Source: Streptomyces sp. NRRL B-1347 (lineage in GTDB: Bacteria > Actinomycetota > Actinomycetes > Streptomycetales > Streptomycetaceae). Taken from it: a stretch of 64,000 nt of DNA. How positions within the stretch are numbered: the stretch's first letter is position 1; each line of letters starts with the position of its first letter. Made by a program: the position numbers and the translations under genes. The notes under the pieces are model-generated. The model was not told the origin of the DNA, did not search any database, and saw nothing but the letters and a program-made list of their open reading frames with translations. Where the stretch lies: assembly GCF_000720325.1 (NCBI RefSeq), contig NZ_JOJM01000021.1, forward strand, positions 42,138-106,137. Direction: 5' to 3'. Of this stretch, positions 1 to 9,081 are shown in pieces.

Positions 1-1411
1 GCTCGCCGCTCGGGCCGTAGACCGCGGAGACTCCGGTGAGCGTCGCGTGCACCATGGGGCGGCCGGTCTCGGCGGCCCGCAGGGCCGCGAGCGAGGCGTG
101 CTGCTCGGGTGCCCAGCTGTGCTGGAACGTGGACGTGGCGGACTGTGCGAGCAGCAGCTGCGCGCCCTCGCGGGTGAGATGGCGGCTCATGTCGGGGAAG
201 GCCGACTCGAAGCACACCAGGGGCCCGACGCGCAGGCCGTGCGCGAGGTCCATCACGACGGGCCGCTCGCCGCGCCTGCGGTCCTCGCCCGCGGCCTTGC
301 CCACCGACGTGGCCCAGCCGAGCAGCGAGCGCGCCGGGACGTACTCGCCGAACGGGACCAGGCGCATCTTGTCGTAGCGGTCACCCGTCGGCCCGTCCGG
401 GCCCACGAGCACCGAGCTCTTGAAGATGCCGGGCCGGTCCGAGCGGCGGGCGTCGACGTTCACCAGGATCTCGGCGCCCACCTGACGCGAGAGCGCGGCG
501 ATCCGCCGCGCCAGGTCGGGCCGGTCCGCCAGGTCGTGGCCCACGCTGCTCTCGCCCCACACGACGAGGTCGAGGCCCCGGCCCGCGAGGGCGCGGGTCA
601 GCGCCTCCTCGCGGTCGAACCGCCGGTCGGGGGCGTCCGCCCCGTCAAGGACGCCGGGCTGCACCACGGCGACGCGGACGCTGCCCGCGGCCTCCGGGCG
701 CGGGGACCAGGTCCACGCGGTGGTGGTCGCGGCGGCCACGGCGACGAGCCCGGCGACGGCGGGAGCGCGCGCCGACCGCCACGCGAGGAGCACCGCGACA
801 CCGGTGTTCACGGCCACGACGAGCCCGCTGACCAGCCACACACCGCCCACCGACGCAAGGCGCAGGGCGGGCTCCACCTTCCACTGGCTGGAGCCGAGCA
901 GCCCCCACGGGCCGCCGAGACCCTCCCAGGACCGCACCAGCTCGACGAAGAGCCAGCCGGACGGCAGCACGAGCAGCGCGGCCACCGCCCGCCCCGGGCC
1001 GGGCGGCCCACCGAGGAAGCGGTGCGCGAGCCAGCCCCAGGGCGCCCACAGGAGCCCGAGGAGCGCGGCGATGACCAGCGTGAACACATGCAGGCTCGGC
1101 AGCAGCCAGTGGTGCACGGCCACCATGAAGCCGAGCCCGCCCAGCCACCCGTCGAGCGCGGCCCGCCGCCCCGAATCCGCCGACCGGGTGAGCAGGATCC
1201 ACGGCACGAGCGCGACGTACGCGAACCACCACCACGACGGCTCGGGGAAGGCGAGCGCGGGCAGGGCGCCGCTCAGGGCGGCGAGGACGCCGCGCTGCCA
1301 CCGCGAGGCGAGGGCGGCGTCCAGGCGGTGGCGCCACGAGGGGAAGGCCCGCCGGGACAGGGCCCGGCGGGGTGCCCACCGGTGTGGCCGCCTGCCGCTG
1401 AGTACGTCCAT
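1..1411 (-). CDS. lnt: Apolipoprotein N-acyltransferase, 3' end outside window
   Basis: Lnt transfers an acyl chain from a phospholipid to the N-terminal cysteine of lipoproteins at the outer face of the membrane. The N-terminal half is a run of hydrophobic segments; the C-terminal half is a nitrilase-like domain. The expected Glu-Lys-Cys triad is readable: Glu near residue 284 (VVWGESS), Lys near 347 (YDKMRLVPFGEY) and Cys near 399 (LVCFES). The ATG at 1411 follows AAGGAGG. The reading frame is still open at base 1, so the C-terminus is missing. Confidence 0.93.
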   Translation of the reverse strand, partial: MDVLSGRRPHRWAPRRALSRRAFPSWRHRLDAALASRWQRGVLAALSGALPALAFPEPSWWWFAYVALVPWILLTRSADSGRRAALDGWLGGLGFMVAVHHWLLPSLHVFTLVIAALLGLLWAPWGWLAHRFLGGPPGPGRAVAALLVLPSGWLFVELVRSWEGLGGPWGLLGSSQWKVEPALRLASVGGVWLVSGLVVAVNTGVAVLLAWRSARAPAVAGLVAVAAATTTAWTWSPRPEAAGSVRVAVVQPGVLDGADAPDRRFDREEALTRALAGRGLDLVVWGESSVGHDLADRPDLARRIAALSRQVGAEILVNVDARRSDRPGIFKSSVLVGPDGPTGDRYDKMRLVPFGEYVPARSLLGWATSVGKAAGEDRRRGERPVVMDLAHGLRVGPLVCFESAFPDMSRHLTREGAQLLLAQSATSTFQHSWAPEQHASLAALRAAETGRPMVHATLTGVSAVYGPSGE

Positions 1412-1492
1412 GCAGCGCGCCTCCTTGCCCCCGACTCGGCCCGACGCCCGGTCGTGCTCCCAGTGTGCGCGCCGGTGACGATCTAGGACAGG

Positions 1493-1506
1493 GGGCGGAG
1501 CCGCCC
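1493..1506 (-). terminator. Short GC hairpin after the NTF2-like gene
   Basis: GGGCGG and CCGCCC arms with a 2-nt gap lie just downstream of the gene ending at 1533. There is no T-run, so termination is only a guess. Confidence 0.3.
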
Positions 1507-1532
1507 GGGTCACGGGGCGGTCCGGGGCCCGC

Positions 1533-2081
1533 TCAGCCGGGCTCGGTGAGGGGCGGCGTCCGCTGTCCGACGACGGCCTGGTCCCACGGCTTGCCGGTGG
1601 TGCGCGTGCTGCGCCACTTCTCCCGTACGACCACCTGGCGCAGCCGCCAGCCGCTGTGGGTGCGCAGCGCGGTGAACTCGTAGCGGCCGCCACAGGTGAA
1701 GTCGGGCGTGGTGGTGCCCTCGGCGTCCGGTTCCCCGGCGAACCGCATGGGGTTCACATAGTCGGCCCGCACGCGCGCGGTGTCGCCGACGTCCTGCTCG
1801 CGGACGCCGAAGCGGAGTCTGCGGTTGACGACGAGGTGCTGGCGCATGGCGAACATCCGCATCGTCTCGGCGAGCCACGCGGACACCTCCCCCGCGGAGC
1901 CCTCTATGCCGCCCGCCGACCGGTAGTCGGCGCGTCCTTCGGGGGTGAACAGCTGTCGGTACGCGTCCCAGTCGCCGTCGTCGACGGTGCCGGCGTAGTC
2001 GGTGATGAGGGTGTCGATGGCCAATCGGTCGATGAGGGCGGCGAGTTCCACGCGCTGCGTCATCGCCTCAGTGTTGGGCAC
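1533..2081 (-). CDS. NTF2-like / SnoaL-like protein
   Basis: A 182-residue protein with the alpha+beta cone pattern of the SnoaL/NTF2-like superfamily: an N-terminal helix with IDRLAIDTLITDYAGTVDDGDW followed by the DAYRQLFTPEGRADY strand typical of this fold, and a C-terminal RYEFTALRTHSGWRLRQ strand pair. Members are small hydrolyases, isomerases or ligand-binding proteins, so the substrate cannot be deduced. Translation could also begin at the internal Met at 2063 (MTQRVEL). It stands alone between lnt and a small ORF on the same strand. Confidence 0.82.
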   Translation of the reverse strand: MPNTEAMTQRVELAALIDRLAIDTLITDYAGTVDDGDWDAYRQLFTPEGRADYRSAGGIEGSAGEVSAWLAETMRMFAMRQHLVVNRRLRFGVREQDVGDTARVRADYVNPMRFAGEPDAEGTTTPDFTCGGRYEFTALRTHSGWRLRQVVVREKWRSTRTTGKPWDQAVVGQRTPPLTEPG

Positions 2082-2201
2082 CGCGGGGGCGGCGCCAAGA
2101 GGGAGGACGGCGAAGGACCCCCGTCGAACCGGAAGGAACCCCCGGGGACCGTGTCCCCGGGGGCGGGGAGCGCCATAGCGTCGGGGGAGGGAGAGTGTTG
2201 C

Positions 2202-2381
2202 CTAGGCGGCCTGGACGACCTCCGCGCGCACCGCCTCGGCCCACTCGGTCACCAGCTGCTCGTACTCCCGGCGCTGCTCGGCGGAGAGTCGGCCGCCGGC
2301 GCGCAGCCACAAGCCTCGTATCCGCTCGTTCAACTCGGTAGAAGACCGCACGGAACCATGGGGTTGAGGGGTTAAGGGCAT
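2202..2381 (-). CDS. Small hypothetical protein, paralogue of 16970-17161
   Basis: A 59-residue protein beginning MPLTPQPHG. Its core (ERIRGLWLRAGGRLSAEQRREYEQL, then TEWAEAVRAEVVQAA) aligns without difficulty to the product of 16970-17161, including identical RLSA and VRA motifs. Codon 3 is TTA, the rare Streptomyces leucine codon read by bldA tRNA, so translation may be limited to late growth. No ribosome-binding site is visible; a TAGGCT hexamer 6 nt before the ATG suggests a leaderless message. No function is recognised. Confidence 0.72.
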   Translation of the reverse strand: MPLTPQPHGSVRSSTELNERIRGLWLRAGGRLSAEQRREYEQLVTEWAEAVRAEVVQAA

Positions 2382-2387
2382 GCACTC

Positions 2388-2417
2388 AGCCTAGGCGATG
2401 GCTCCGACAATCGGAAC
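2388..2417 (-). promoter_or_regulatory. Putative leaderless promoter of the small ORF
   Basis: On the minus strand TAGGCT (2388-2393) precedes the ATG by 6 nt, and a TTGTCG element lies 11 nt further up. The same arrangement (TTGTCA, 11 nt, TACGCT, 7 nt, ATG) occurs upstream of the paralogue at 16970-17161. Confidence 0.5.
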
Positions 2418-2478
2418 TGTCGGCTACCGCACACCTGCGGCACGTGATCACGCCCGGGTGGGATCCGGCGCGCGTCCC

Positions 2479-3069
2479 TCAGCGGTCCGCATCCTCGCTT
2501 CGCGCGGGGTGCGCGCCGTCGGACCGCCGCCCCGCGAACGGCAGTTGCACCACGAGGAGCGCAATGCCGCACAGCGTGACCACGCGGATCGCGGCGTCGA
2601 GTCCGTTCCAGTCCTCGGACTGCCACATCGCGAACCACTCGCCGCCGACGCCTATGAAGCCGCCGCCGAACAGCAGCACCAGCATCAGCAGTCCGGCGGT
2701 GCTCACCCGGCGCGCCCGGGCGAAGTCGGCACCCGGCCCGCGAAGCCCGGCGATCCACAGGACCGTCCCCGCGATGAGGACGAGCGCTGCCAGCGTCTCC
2801 CAGGCGATGATCGCGACGTACGCGGCGTCCTGGAGGGCGCGGGACTCGACGGCCCGCCACATCAGGTCCTCGTCCTTGAACGTCGTGTCCATCGACAGGA
2901 CGTGCCGGACGAACTGCTGGTTGCTGTCGAAGTCGGTGATGTTCCCGAACGCGACGAGCGCGATGTAGAGCGCGACGACACCCGTGAGCACGGCCGCCGC
3001 GACGGCCGGTGTCCCGATGGCGGTCCCCTCGTGTCTCCTCGTCGTACGCTCGCCAGCATCTGTGGCCAT
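2479..3069 (-). CDS. DUF2165 family integral membrane protein
   Basis: A 196-residue protein with about four hydrophobic segments. The loop after segment one (ITDFDSNQQFVRHVLSMDTTF) and the later WFAMWQSEDWNG are characteristic of the DUF2165 small membrane protein family, whose function is unknown. The ATG at 3069 is preceded by GAGAGGAGTTGGGC, a good ribosome-binding site, so the longer in-frame extension to 3246 is rejected. Confidence 0.8.
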   Translation of the reverse strand: MATDAGERTTRRHEGTAIGTPAVAAAVLTGVVALYIALVAFGNITDFDSNQQFVRHVLSMDTTFKDEDLMWRAVESRALQDAAYVAIIAWETLAALVLIAGTVLWIAGLRGPGADFARARRVSTAGLLMLVLLFGGGFIGVGGEWFAMWQSEDWNGLDAAIRVVTLCGIALLVVQLPFAGRRSDGAHPARSEDADR

Positions 3070-3292
3070 GCCCAACTCCTCTCGCCCGCCTGTCCGTTCG
3101 CCCACTGCGGGCGGCTGAAGACCCGTGGCGCGGCAGTGCCGGGGCGGGCCAGGACCGGCTCGTCCCGTCACTCCCGCCACGGATCGGTACGCCATTCTCA
3201 TGGATCGGCACGCGATTCCCGCGGGCCGGGTGCGCCATTTCCGCAAGGCGAATCCCGGCCCGCCGGTCGGATGTCGCGGGACCCGGCGGCGC

Positions 3293-4783
3293 TCAGGGCG
3301 TCGCGGGCCGGATGCGGTGGGCCGCCAGGACTCCGGCCGCCGCGAGGGCGGTGGTGAGCGCGAAGGTGGCCGTCAGGGCGACCGTCACCGTCGAGCCGTA
3401 CGCCGAGGCGAGCGAGACGGCGGCGCCGCCGAGGCCGCTGAGCACCGCGACCGCCAGGGTCTGGGCGAGCTGCATGGCGCCGCTGGCCTCGCCCTGCCGG
3501 TCGGCGGGGGCCTGCTCCATGGCGTCCGTGGTGGCCGCGTTGAACGCCACGCCCATGCCCGCGCCGCCGATCGCCCAGCCCGCCACGGCGACCAGGGCGG
3601 GCACCGCGTCGACCAGGACGCCCAGCGCCATCACCACGATGCCCGCGAGCAGCACCGCGAACCCGGCCGCGATCGGCACGGCGCGCGAGCGCCCGCTCCA
3701 GCGGCCGTCGACCCGCCCCTGCCAGGCGGCGCCGAGCACCCAGGTGATCGCGCCCGCCGAGAGCCCGAGGCCGGCCTCGGACGCGCTCAGGTCCCGCAGC
3801 CGGACCAGGCCGAGCGGCAGGAAGGCCTCGCTGCCGAAGTACGCCCCGCACAGCAGGAAGCGCAGCACGACCCCCGTCGGCACCCCGCGCCGCACGGCGA
3901 GGGTGCCGGGCGGCGTGACCGTGCGCAGGGCGAGCACTCCGGCGACGCCGCCGGCCACGACCAGCGGGACCAGCAGGGCGAGCTGGCGCAGCTGGAGCCC
4001 GGCGAGCAGCACGCCGGTGCCCGCCGCAAGGAGCACGCTGCGCGCGACCGGCGTGGCCCACCAGCGGGCCGCCGGGGCGTCGGCCGGGGCGCTCGCGGCG
4101 CCTTCGGCCCGGTCCAGGCGGCGCAGCTGCGGCAGCGCGAGGGCGGCGGCGACGGCGATCAGGGGCAGCAGCAGGACGAAGACGCCGCGCCAGGAGACGT
4201 GGTCGGAGATCACGGCGGCGACGGTCGGGCCGACGAGGGACGGCACCGTCCAGCCGCCCGCGACGAGGGCGAACATCCGCGCCCGCAGGCGCTGGGGGTA
4301 GGCGAGCGAGATGGCCGCGTAGGCGAGCGCCATCACCGCGCCGACGCCGAGCCCCTGGAGGAAGCGGCCCGCGAGGAACACGGGCCAGTCGGGCGCGGAC
4401 CCGGCGAGGGCGCAGCCGACCGCGAACACGACGAGCCCGACGGCGAGGGGGCGCGCCGGGCCGTGCCGGTCGGCGTCGCGGCCCGCGGCGACGGTGCCGA
4501 TGAGGTTGGCGAGCATCAGCGCGGACAGGCCCCAGCCGTAGGCGTGCAGGCCGCCGAGCCGCTCCGCGATGTCGGGCAGGACCGTGGCCACGCCCATCGA
4601 CTCGAACGCCACGAGGGCGACGGACAGGACGATGCCCCAGGTCAGGGCGGCATAGGGGGCGCGGAAGACGTTTTCGGCGGTGGGCGTGGGCGCGGGCGTG
4701 GGCGTGGTGTCGGGCGGCTCGCCCGCGGGGGACGTGGACGCGGCGGGACCGCGGTGGGCGGTCGCTTCCTGCTCTGACGGCAA
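3293..4783 (-). CDS. MFS drug-efflux-type transporter
   Basis: A 496-residue major facilitator protein. After a proline/threonine-rich N-terminus there is a long series of hydrophobic segments and the MFS loop signature GRDADRHGPARPLAVG near the second segment. The start is TTG at 4783: AAGGAGGGG lies 6 nt upstream and no ATG in frame has a comparable site. It is divergent from a TetR gene across 67 bp holding an inverted repeat, the usual arrangement for a locally repressed efflux pump. The substrate is unknown. Confidence 0.88.
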   Translation of the reverse strand: MPSEQEATAHRGPAASTSPAGEPPDTTPTPAPTPTAENVFRAPYAALTWGIVLSVALVAFESMGVATVLPDIAERLGGLHAYGWGLSALMLANLIGTVAAGRDADRHGPARPLAVGLVVFAVGCALAGSAPDWPVFLAGRFLQGLGVGAVMALAYAAISLAYPQRLRARMFALVAGGWTVPSLVGPTVAAVISDHVSWRGVFVLLLPLIAVAAALALPQLRRLDRAEGAASAPADAPAARWWATPVARSVLLAAGTGVLLAGLQLRQLALLVPLVVAGGVAGVLALRTVTPPGTLAVRRGVPTGVVLRFLLCGAYFGSEAFLPLGLVRLRDLSASEAGLGLSAGAITWVLGAAWQGRVDGRWSGRSRAVPIAAGFAVLLAGIVVMALGVLVDAVPALVAVAGWAIGGAGMGVAFNAATTDAMEQAPADRQGEASGAMQLAQTLAVAVLSGLGGAAVSLASAYGSTVTVALTATFALTTALAAAGVLAAHRIRPATP

Positions 4784-4802
4784 GGCCGACCCCTCCTTTA
4801 TA

Positions 4803-4825
4803 TTTCGATCCGGAACGGAACGAAA
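4803..4825. promoter_or_regulatory. Probable TetR operator
   Basis: Inverted repeat with 9-nt arms TTTCGATCC and GGAACGAAA (8 of 9 positions complementary) around a 5-nt spacer, centred between the divergent MFS and TetR genes. It overlaps the -35 region expected for the TetR promoter. Confidence 0.65.
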
Positions 4826-4837
4826 GCACATGCTACC

Positions 4838-4843
4838 TATACT
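4838..4843 (+). promoter_or_regulatory. -10 box of leaderless TetR gene
   Basis: TATACT lies 7 nt before the ATG at 4851 and there is no purine-rich ribosome-binding site, so transcription probably starts at the start codon. Confidence 0.55.
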
Positions 4844-4850
4844 GATCCCC

Positions 4851-5507
4851 ATGGCAACCCCGGATTCCGCAGCCCCGCCCGCCCGTTCGGCGGGCCGCCC
4901 GCGCGACACCCGGCTCGACGAGGCCATCGTCAAGGCGACGCTCGACCTCCTGGAGGAGTCCGGCTACCCGCACCTGACGCTCGAAGGGGTGGCCCGGCGA
5001 GCGGGCACCACCAAGCCGGCCATCCGCCGCCGCTGGCCGTCCCGGCAGCACCTCGTGATCGCCGCCCTCGCCGAGACCATGGGGACCGCGCCCACCCCCG
5101 ACACCGGCTGTACGCACTGCGACCTCATCCTGGGCATCGAGACCCTCAGCCAGGCCTTCGGCGGCACCCTCGGGCGCCGGACGCTGCCCGCGCTCGTGGC
5201 CGAACTGGCCGACGACCCGGAGCTGGACCGCGTGTTCACCGAGACGGTCTTCCAGCCCCGCAGGGCCACGACCGAGGCGGCGCTTCGCCGGGGCATCGAG
5301 CGCGGCGACATCCGGGAGGACGCCGACATCGGCCTGCTCCTGGACATGCTCGGCGCCACCACCTACCACCGCGTGCTCTTCGGCCACCTGCCCGTGACGG
5401 AGTCACTCGCGCACGACGTGGTGATGACGGTCATGGGCGGCGCGGCGACACCGCGCTGGCGCGGGCACTACCAGCGGCACCACGAGCGCGCGGGCAGCAC
5501 CGTCTGA
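4851..5507 (+). CDS. TetR family transcriptional regulator
   Basis: A 218-residue regulator. Residues about 20-70 form the TetR helix-turn-helix (AIVKATLDLLEESGYPHLTLEGVARRAG, then TTKPAIRRRW); the remainder is an all-helical ligand domain with a TetR C-terminal pattern. It is inferred to repress the divergent MFS gene and itself through the operator at 4803-4825. A longer in-frame extension upstream would run across that operator and is rejected. Confidence 0.9.
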   Translation: MATPDSAAPPARSAGRPRDTRLDEAIVKATLDLLEESGYPHLTLEGVARRAGTTKPAIRRRWPSRQHLVIAALAETMGTAPTPDTGCTHCDLILGIETLSQAFGGTLGRRTLPALVAELADDPELDRVFTETVFQPRRATTEAALRRGIERGDIREDADIGLLLDMLGATTYHRVLFGHLPVTESLAHDVVMTVMGGAATPRWRGHYQRHHERAGSTV

Positions 5508-5559
5508 GGCGGCCCGCCCACGGCCCGCCCACAGCCCGCCCACGGTCGCCACGCGGTCA

Positions 5560-5578
5560 CCGCACGGTCACCGTGCGG
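5560..5578. terminator. Hairpin between convergent tetR and lysR genes
   Basis: CCGCACGGT and ACCGTGCGG form a perfect inverted repeat that overlaps the LysR stop codon. It may act as a bidirectional terminator; there is no T-run. Confidence 0.4.
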
Positions 5579-6434
5579 GCAGTACCTCAAGCAGCCGCCG
5601 GAGCGCCGGACCCGGCGCGCCCGGACGCACCGCCACGTACGTCGTCACGGCCGGGGCGGCGAGCGGCCGCACGGCCACGCGGGGGAACGACGGCACCCCC
5701 GCCACCTCGTAGAAGACCGTCCACGACGGGGCGCCCGCGCCGATCTCGGCCAGCGTCTCCTGGAGCGTGGTGAAGGGCGGTCCGAGCGGCGGCCCGGCTC
5801 CGGCCGCCCGGAGCGCGCCGGTCACCAGGTCGTGGAACGGCGGGTTCTGCTCGCGCGGCGCGAGGCGCAGCGGCAGCTCCCCGAGCTGCTCCAGGCGCAG
5901 CGGCGAGCAGCCCGCGAGCCGGTGCCCCGCCGGGAGCGCCACGTACAGCGGATCGCTCCACACCGGCAGGAGTTCGAGGCCCGGGGCCGCGTCCGCCGCC
6001 CGGACGAGGGCCGCGTCCAGCTCGCCGGAGCGCACCGCGGCGAGCCGCTCCGCGAGCCCCAGGCGCCGCAGCCGGACGGGCAGCAGGGGCGCCGCGGCCG
6101 CGAGGTCCGCCAGGAGCCGGTGGACCCGGTCGCCGGGGCCCTGCACGGTGCCGAGGCGCAGCGGCGCGTCGCCCGCCGCGAGGTCGGCCGCGACCTGGCG
6201 GGTGCGCCGTGCCGCGGCGAGCACCGCGCGGGCCTCGGGCAGCAGGCGCTCGCCCGCGCCGGTGAGTTCGACGTGCCGCGTGGTGCGCCGGAAGAGCCGT
6301 ACCCCGAGCTCGCGCTCGAGGCGGCGCACCTGCTGGCTCACCGCGGACTGGACGATGCCGAGCCGCTCGGCGGCCCTGCTGAAGCCGCCCTCGTCGGCGA
6401 CCGCCGCGAAGTACTGGAGCTGACGCAGTTCCAC
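5568..6434 (-). CDS. LysR family transcriptional regulator
   Basis: A complete 288-residue LysR protein. The winged helix-turn-helix occupies residues 1-60 (MELRQLQYFAAVADEGGFSR, then SAVSQQVRRLERELGVRLF), and the periplasmic-binding-like effector domain runs from about 88 to the end. It is divergent from a cupin gene, with a LysR-type inverted repeat in between, so it probably controls that gene. The effector is unknown. Confidence 0.92.
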   Translation of the reverse strand: MELRQLQYFAAVADEGGFSRAAERLGIVQSAVSQQVRRLERELGVRLFRRTTRHVELTGAGERLLPEARAVLAAARRTRQVAADLAAGDAPLRLGTVQGPGDRVHRLLADLAAAAPLLPVRLRRLGLAERLAAVRSGELDAALVRAADAAPGLELLPVWSDPLYVALPAGHRLAGCSPLRLEQLGELPLRLAPREQNPPFHDLVTGALRAAGAGPPLGPPFTTLQETLAEIGAGAPSWTVFYEVAGVPSFPRVAVRPLAAPAVTTYVAVRPGAPGPALRRLLEVLPAR

Positions 6435-6469
6435 GGCTCATCCGCCCCTTCCGGTCCCGCGCGGCCGAT

Positions 6470-6485
6470 TCATCACGATCGATGA
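6470..6485. promoter_or_regulatory. Candidate LysR box
   Basis: TCATC and GATGA arms flank 6 nt, with a T-N11-A element inside, in the 160-bp gap between the divergent LysR and cupin genes. Confidence 0.45.
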
Positions 6486-6594
6486 TTTCTGCAGGTGGCA
6501 ACTGCTTCTGGTACGCGGCTTGTTCCCCGGGTCGAATGGGTTCCGCGCAGAGCGCGCTGACCGCACGGCGGTCGACCGCACCCGAGGAGCCCCG

Positions 6595-7146
6595 ATGACC
6601 GATCGCAAGCGCACCGCCGAAGCCCTGGTCGTACGGCCCGGCACCGCCGAGCGCGTCCCCTTGCCGCACGGCGGCGGCTTCGAGCTGCTCGCCGACGCCG
6701 CGGCCACCGGCGGCTCCCTGGGCGTCAACCGGCTGACGCTCACCGACGGAGCCGACGGCGCCCGGCCGCATCTGCACGCCCTGTCGACGGAGCTGTTCTA
6801 CGTCCTCGACGGGACGCTGGACTTCCACCTGGACGGCGCCTTCGAGACCGTGGCGCGCGGCGGGCTCGTCGTCGTGCCGCCCGGGATGCCGCACGCCTTC
6901 GGCGCCGCCGCAGGGGCGAGCGCCGATCTGCTCGCGGTGCTCACGCCGGGCGTCGACCGCTTCGACTACTTCCGGTCCCTCGGCCGCGTCCAGCACGGCC
7001 TGGACCCTTTCGAGAGCCTGCTGCCCGAACAGGACCGCTACGACGTGCACTTCCTGGACGCCACGGACTGGCGGTCCGCCCGTGCCGCGGCCGCCGCCCC
7101 GGCCGCCGGGGGAGCACAACGCGCCAAAGGCCGCCGAATGCCCTGA
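6595..7146 (+). CDS. Cupin domain protein
   Basis: A 183-residue single-cupin protein. Motif 1 reads RPHLHALSTELFYVLDGTLDF, containing the metal-binding HxH and a Glu; motif 2 reads GGLVVVPPGMPHAFGA with the second His. Cupins of this size are metal-dependent enzymes or small-molecule binders; the substrate is not evident. The ATG follows GAGGAG at 6584-6589. The C-terminal 20 residues are Ala-rich and probably disordered. It is likely regulated by the divergent LysR protein. Confidence 0.85.
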   Translation: MTDRKRTAEALVVRPGTAERVPLPHGGGFELLADAAATGGSLGVNRLTLTDGADGARPHLHALSTELFYVLDGTLDFHLDGAFETVARGGLVVVPPGMPHAFGAAAGASADLLAVLTPGVDRFDYFRSLGRVQHGLDPFESLLPEQDRYDVHFLDATDWRSARAAAAAPAAGGAQRAKGRRMP

Positions 7147-7265
7147 TGGCCGTGGTGACCCACGGCAGGGTTCTGGGCAACACTGCACACAGCACGCAGC
7201 ACACAACGGGACGCCGCCCGCTACAGCCTGTGCCTGGCGGCAGGGCTCACGTCAGGAGGCTGCTG

Positions 7266-9041
7266 GTGTCGACGGTGGAGAGCCGGGCGGTCCACCCGGC
7301 CAGTGAGCGCTGGGAGGTCGCCCTGCCGGACGGCCGCGTCGTGCCGTGGACGGGGTTCCACGTCGGCCCGGCGGGCATCGCGCCGCGGGAGTTCGCGCAC
7401 ATCTGCCGGCGGCTGCTCGGGCTCGGTCCCGCCGAGGTCGAGGCCGCCGCCCGCGAGGAGCTGCGCCCGGCCGGTGCCACCCGCGACAGACCCGGCATCG
7501 TGGCGTACTCGCCGCCCATGGCCAAGCGCATGTTCGAGGGCGCCCTGGAGAGCCTCGCCGCCGGTGAGCCCGCCGAGGACTGGCCCACGATCCTGGAGGC
7601 CCGCTCGGTCTGTCTGGCGCACGCGGACGACCTGCTCATCGGCAGGACGGCGCCCTGGAAGGAGGCGGCGGCGGGCCGCCCGGTGGTCGTGGTCCCCGAC
7701 CACGACCACTTCCACCTCAGCCACGCCCTGCTGCGGCTGGCCGACGGCCCCGCCGACCGCTGGTCGCGGATCCTCGGCCCGGCGATCGACCGGCTGCGCG
7801 CGGATCCCGCCTGCGTCGTCCGCGTCTACGCGCTGGACGAGCCGATGCGGGTGCTGCTCCTGTGGCTCAAACGGGTCGCGGGCGTCGACCGCCTCCTGGT
7901 CGAGGCCAACGCCCCCGAGATCACCGAGGAGTGGGGGCACAAGGCGGTCCTGCACCCCGCCGCCCGCGCGGCCCACGACCTCCCGGCGCCGCCGCCCGGG
8001 CGCGACCCCTTCGACGCGCTCGACGAGGAGACGGAACTCACGCCGCTGTACCGCGTGTTCGGCCTGGCCGTGCCGCGGCTTCCCGGGTACACCGTCGTCT
8101 GGGACGGCGGGCCGGGGGACACCGCAGCGGACGACGGGATCCGGACAACTCCCGGTGACGTCCGGGTGCCGGACGCCACCGGCGACGAGGCGCTCGCGAA
8201 CGGCCACGCGCACGGCGCGCGGGACGCCTTCGCCGCCCAGCTCTTCCTCGCCGCACAGCTCCTGAGGGAGCGTCACGGGCTGCGCCTGGGCTGTCTGAAA
8301 CCCGTCAGGGGCGGCACGGGGCAGCGCATCCACGTCGGGGTGCCCCTCGACGACCCGGACGTGCTCGCCGCCCTCGCCCGGCAGGCGGCCCACTCCGGTG
8401 AGGACTACCTCCTGGAGGCGCACGCCGACTACCTCCGGCACGCCGTGACCGGCCACGAGTTCCTGCTCGCGCCGTCGGTGCACGTGCGGGCGGGGGCCCT
8501 CGCCGACGGCATGGCCCTGCAGTTCCTGAACGGCACCATGTGGGAGGGCAACGTCTTCCTCGACGAGGCCACCCACGCCGCGTTCGGCATCACCCGGGAC
8601 CACTACGCGCGGGTCCGGCGCGCCATGGCCGACTTCGTGCGGCTCTTCCAGGGCCGGGGCCTGATCAACGGGGGCGTCGACTTCGCGATCGCGCGCGTCG
8701 GCGGCCGCTTCGGGGACACGCCCCTGGTGGCCATGCAGGACCTGAACCTCTCCGCGTGCGGCGCCGACTACCTGCACGCCTTCCTTGAGGAGAGCCGCAC
8801 CGCGCTCGGCGCCCTCGCCGGGAGCGGGACGGGCATCTCCGCCGCGACCAAGGTGATCCGCCCCGCGTCCGACATGGACCTGCCCCGCCTGCGCCGCCTC
8901 GTCGACCACCGCACCCCCACGTCGTACGCCCGGGCCCTCACGTCCGTGCCGGGCAACTGGGGGCTGATCGCCGTCGCCTGCCCGGACGCCGTGCGGGCGG
9001 CGGAGGAGGTCCTGGCGCTGGAGGCGCGGCTCACGGCCTGA
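7266..9041 (+). CDS. Hypothetical protein, possibly ATP-grasp-like
   Basis: I do not recognise this 591-residue protein. The GTG at 7266 is chosen because AGGAGG lies 6 nt upstream; a longer frame exists from 7146. The C-terminal half has an order of elements reminiscent of ATP-grasp ligases: a lysine strand (LRLGCLKPVRGGTGQRIHV), an acidic hinge (DYLLEAHADYL), and a late acidic/Asn segment (INGGVDFAIARVG, then QDLNLSACG). That is a weak resemblance, not a family assignment. Neighbours are a cupin gene upstream and a convergent protease, giving no functional clue. Confidence 0.7.
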   Translation: MSTVESRAVHPASERWEVALPDGRVVPWTGFHVGPAGIAPREFAHICRRLLGLGPAEVEAAAREELRPAGATRDRPGIVAYSPPMAKRMFEGALESLAAGEPAEDWPTILEARSVCLAHADDLLIGRTAPWKEAAAGRPVVVVPDHDHFHLSHALLRLADGPADRWSRILGPAIDRLRADPACVVRVYALDEPMRVLLLWLKRVAGVDRLLVEANAPEITEEWGHKAVLHPAARAAHDLPAPPPGRDPFDALDEETELTPLYRVFGLAVPRLPGYTVVWDGGPGDTAADDGIRTTPGDVRVPDATGDEALANGHAHGARDAFAAQLFLAAQLLRERHGLRLGCLKPVRGGTGQRIHVGVPLDDPDVLAALARQAAHSGEDYLLEAHADYLRHAVTGHEFLLAPSVHVRAGALADGMALQFLNGTMWEGNVFLDEATHAAFGITRDHYARVRRAMADFVRLFQGRGLINGGVDFAIARVGGRFGDTPLVAMQDLNLSACGADYLHAFLEESRTALGALAGSGTGISAATKVIRPASDMDLPRLRRLVDHRTPTSYARALTSVPGNWGLIAVACPDAVRAAEEVLALEARLTA

Positions 9042-9081
9042 CGGGTCAGGTCCATGCCGTCACTGTCGTACGCGTACGGCG

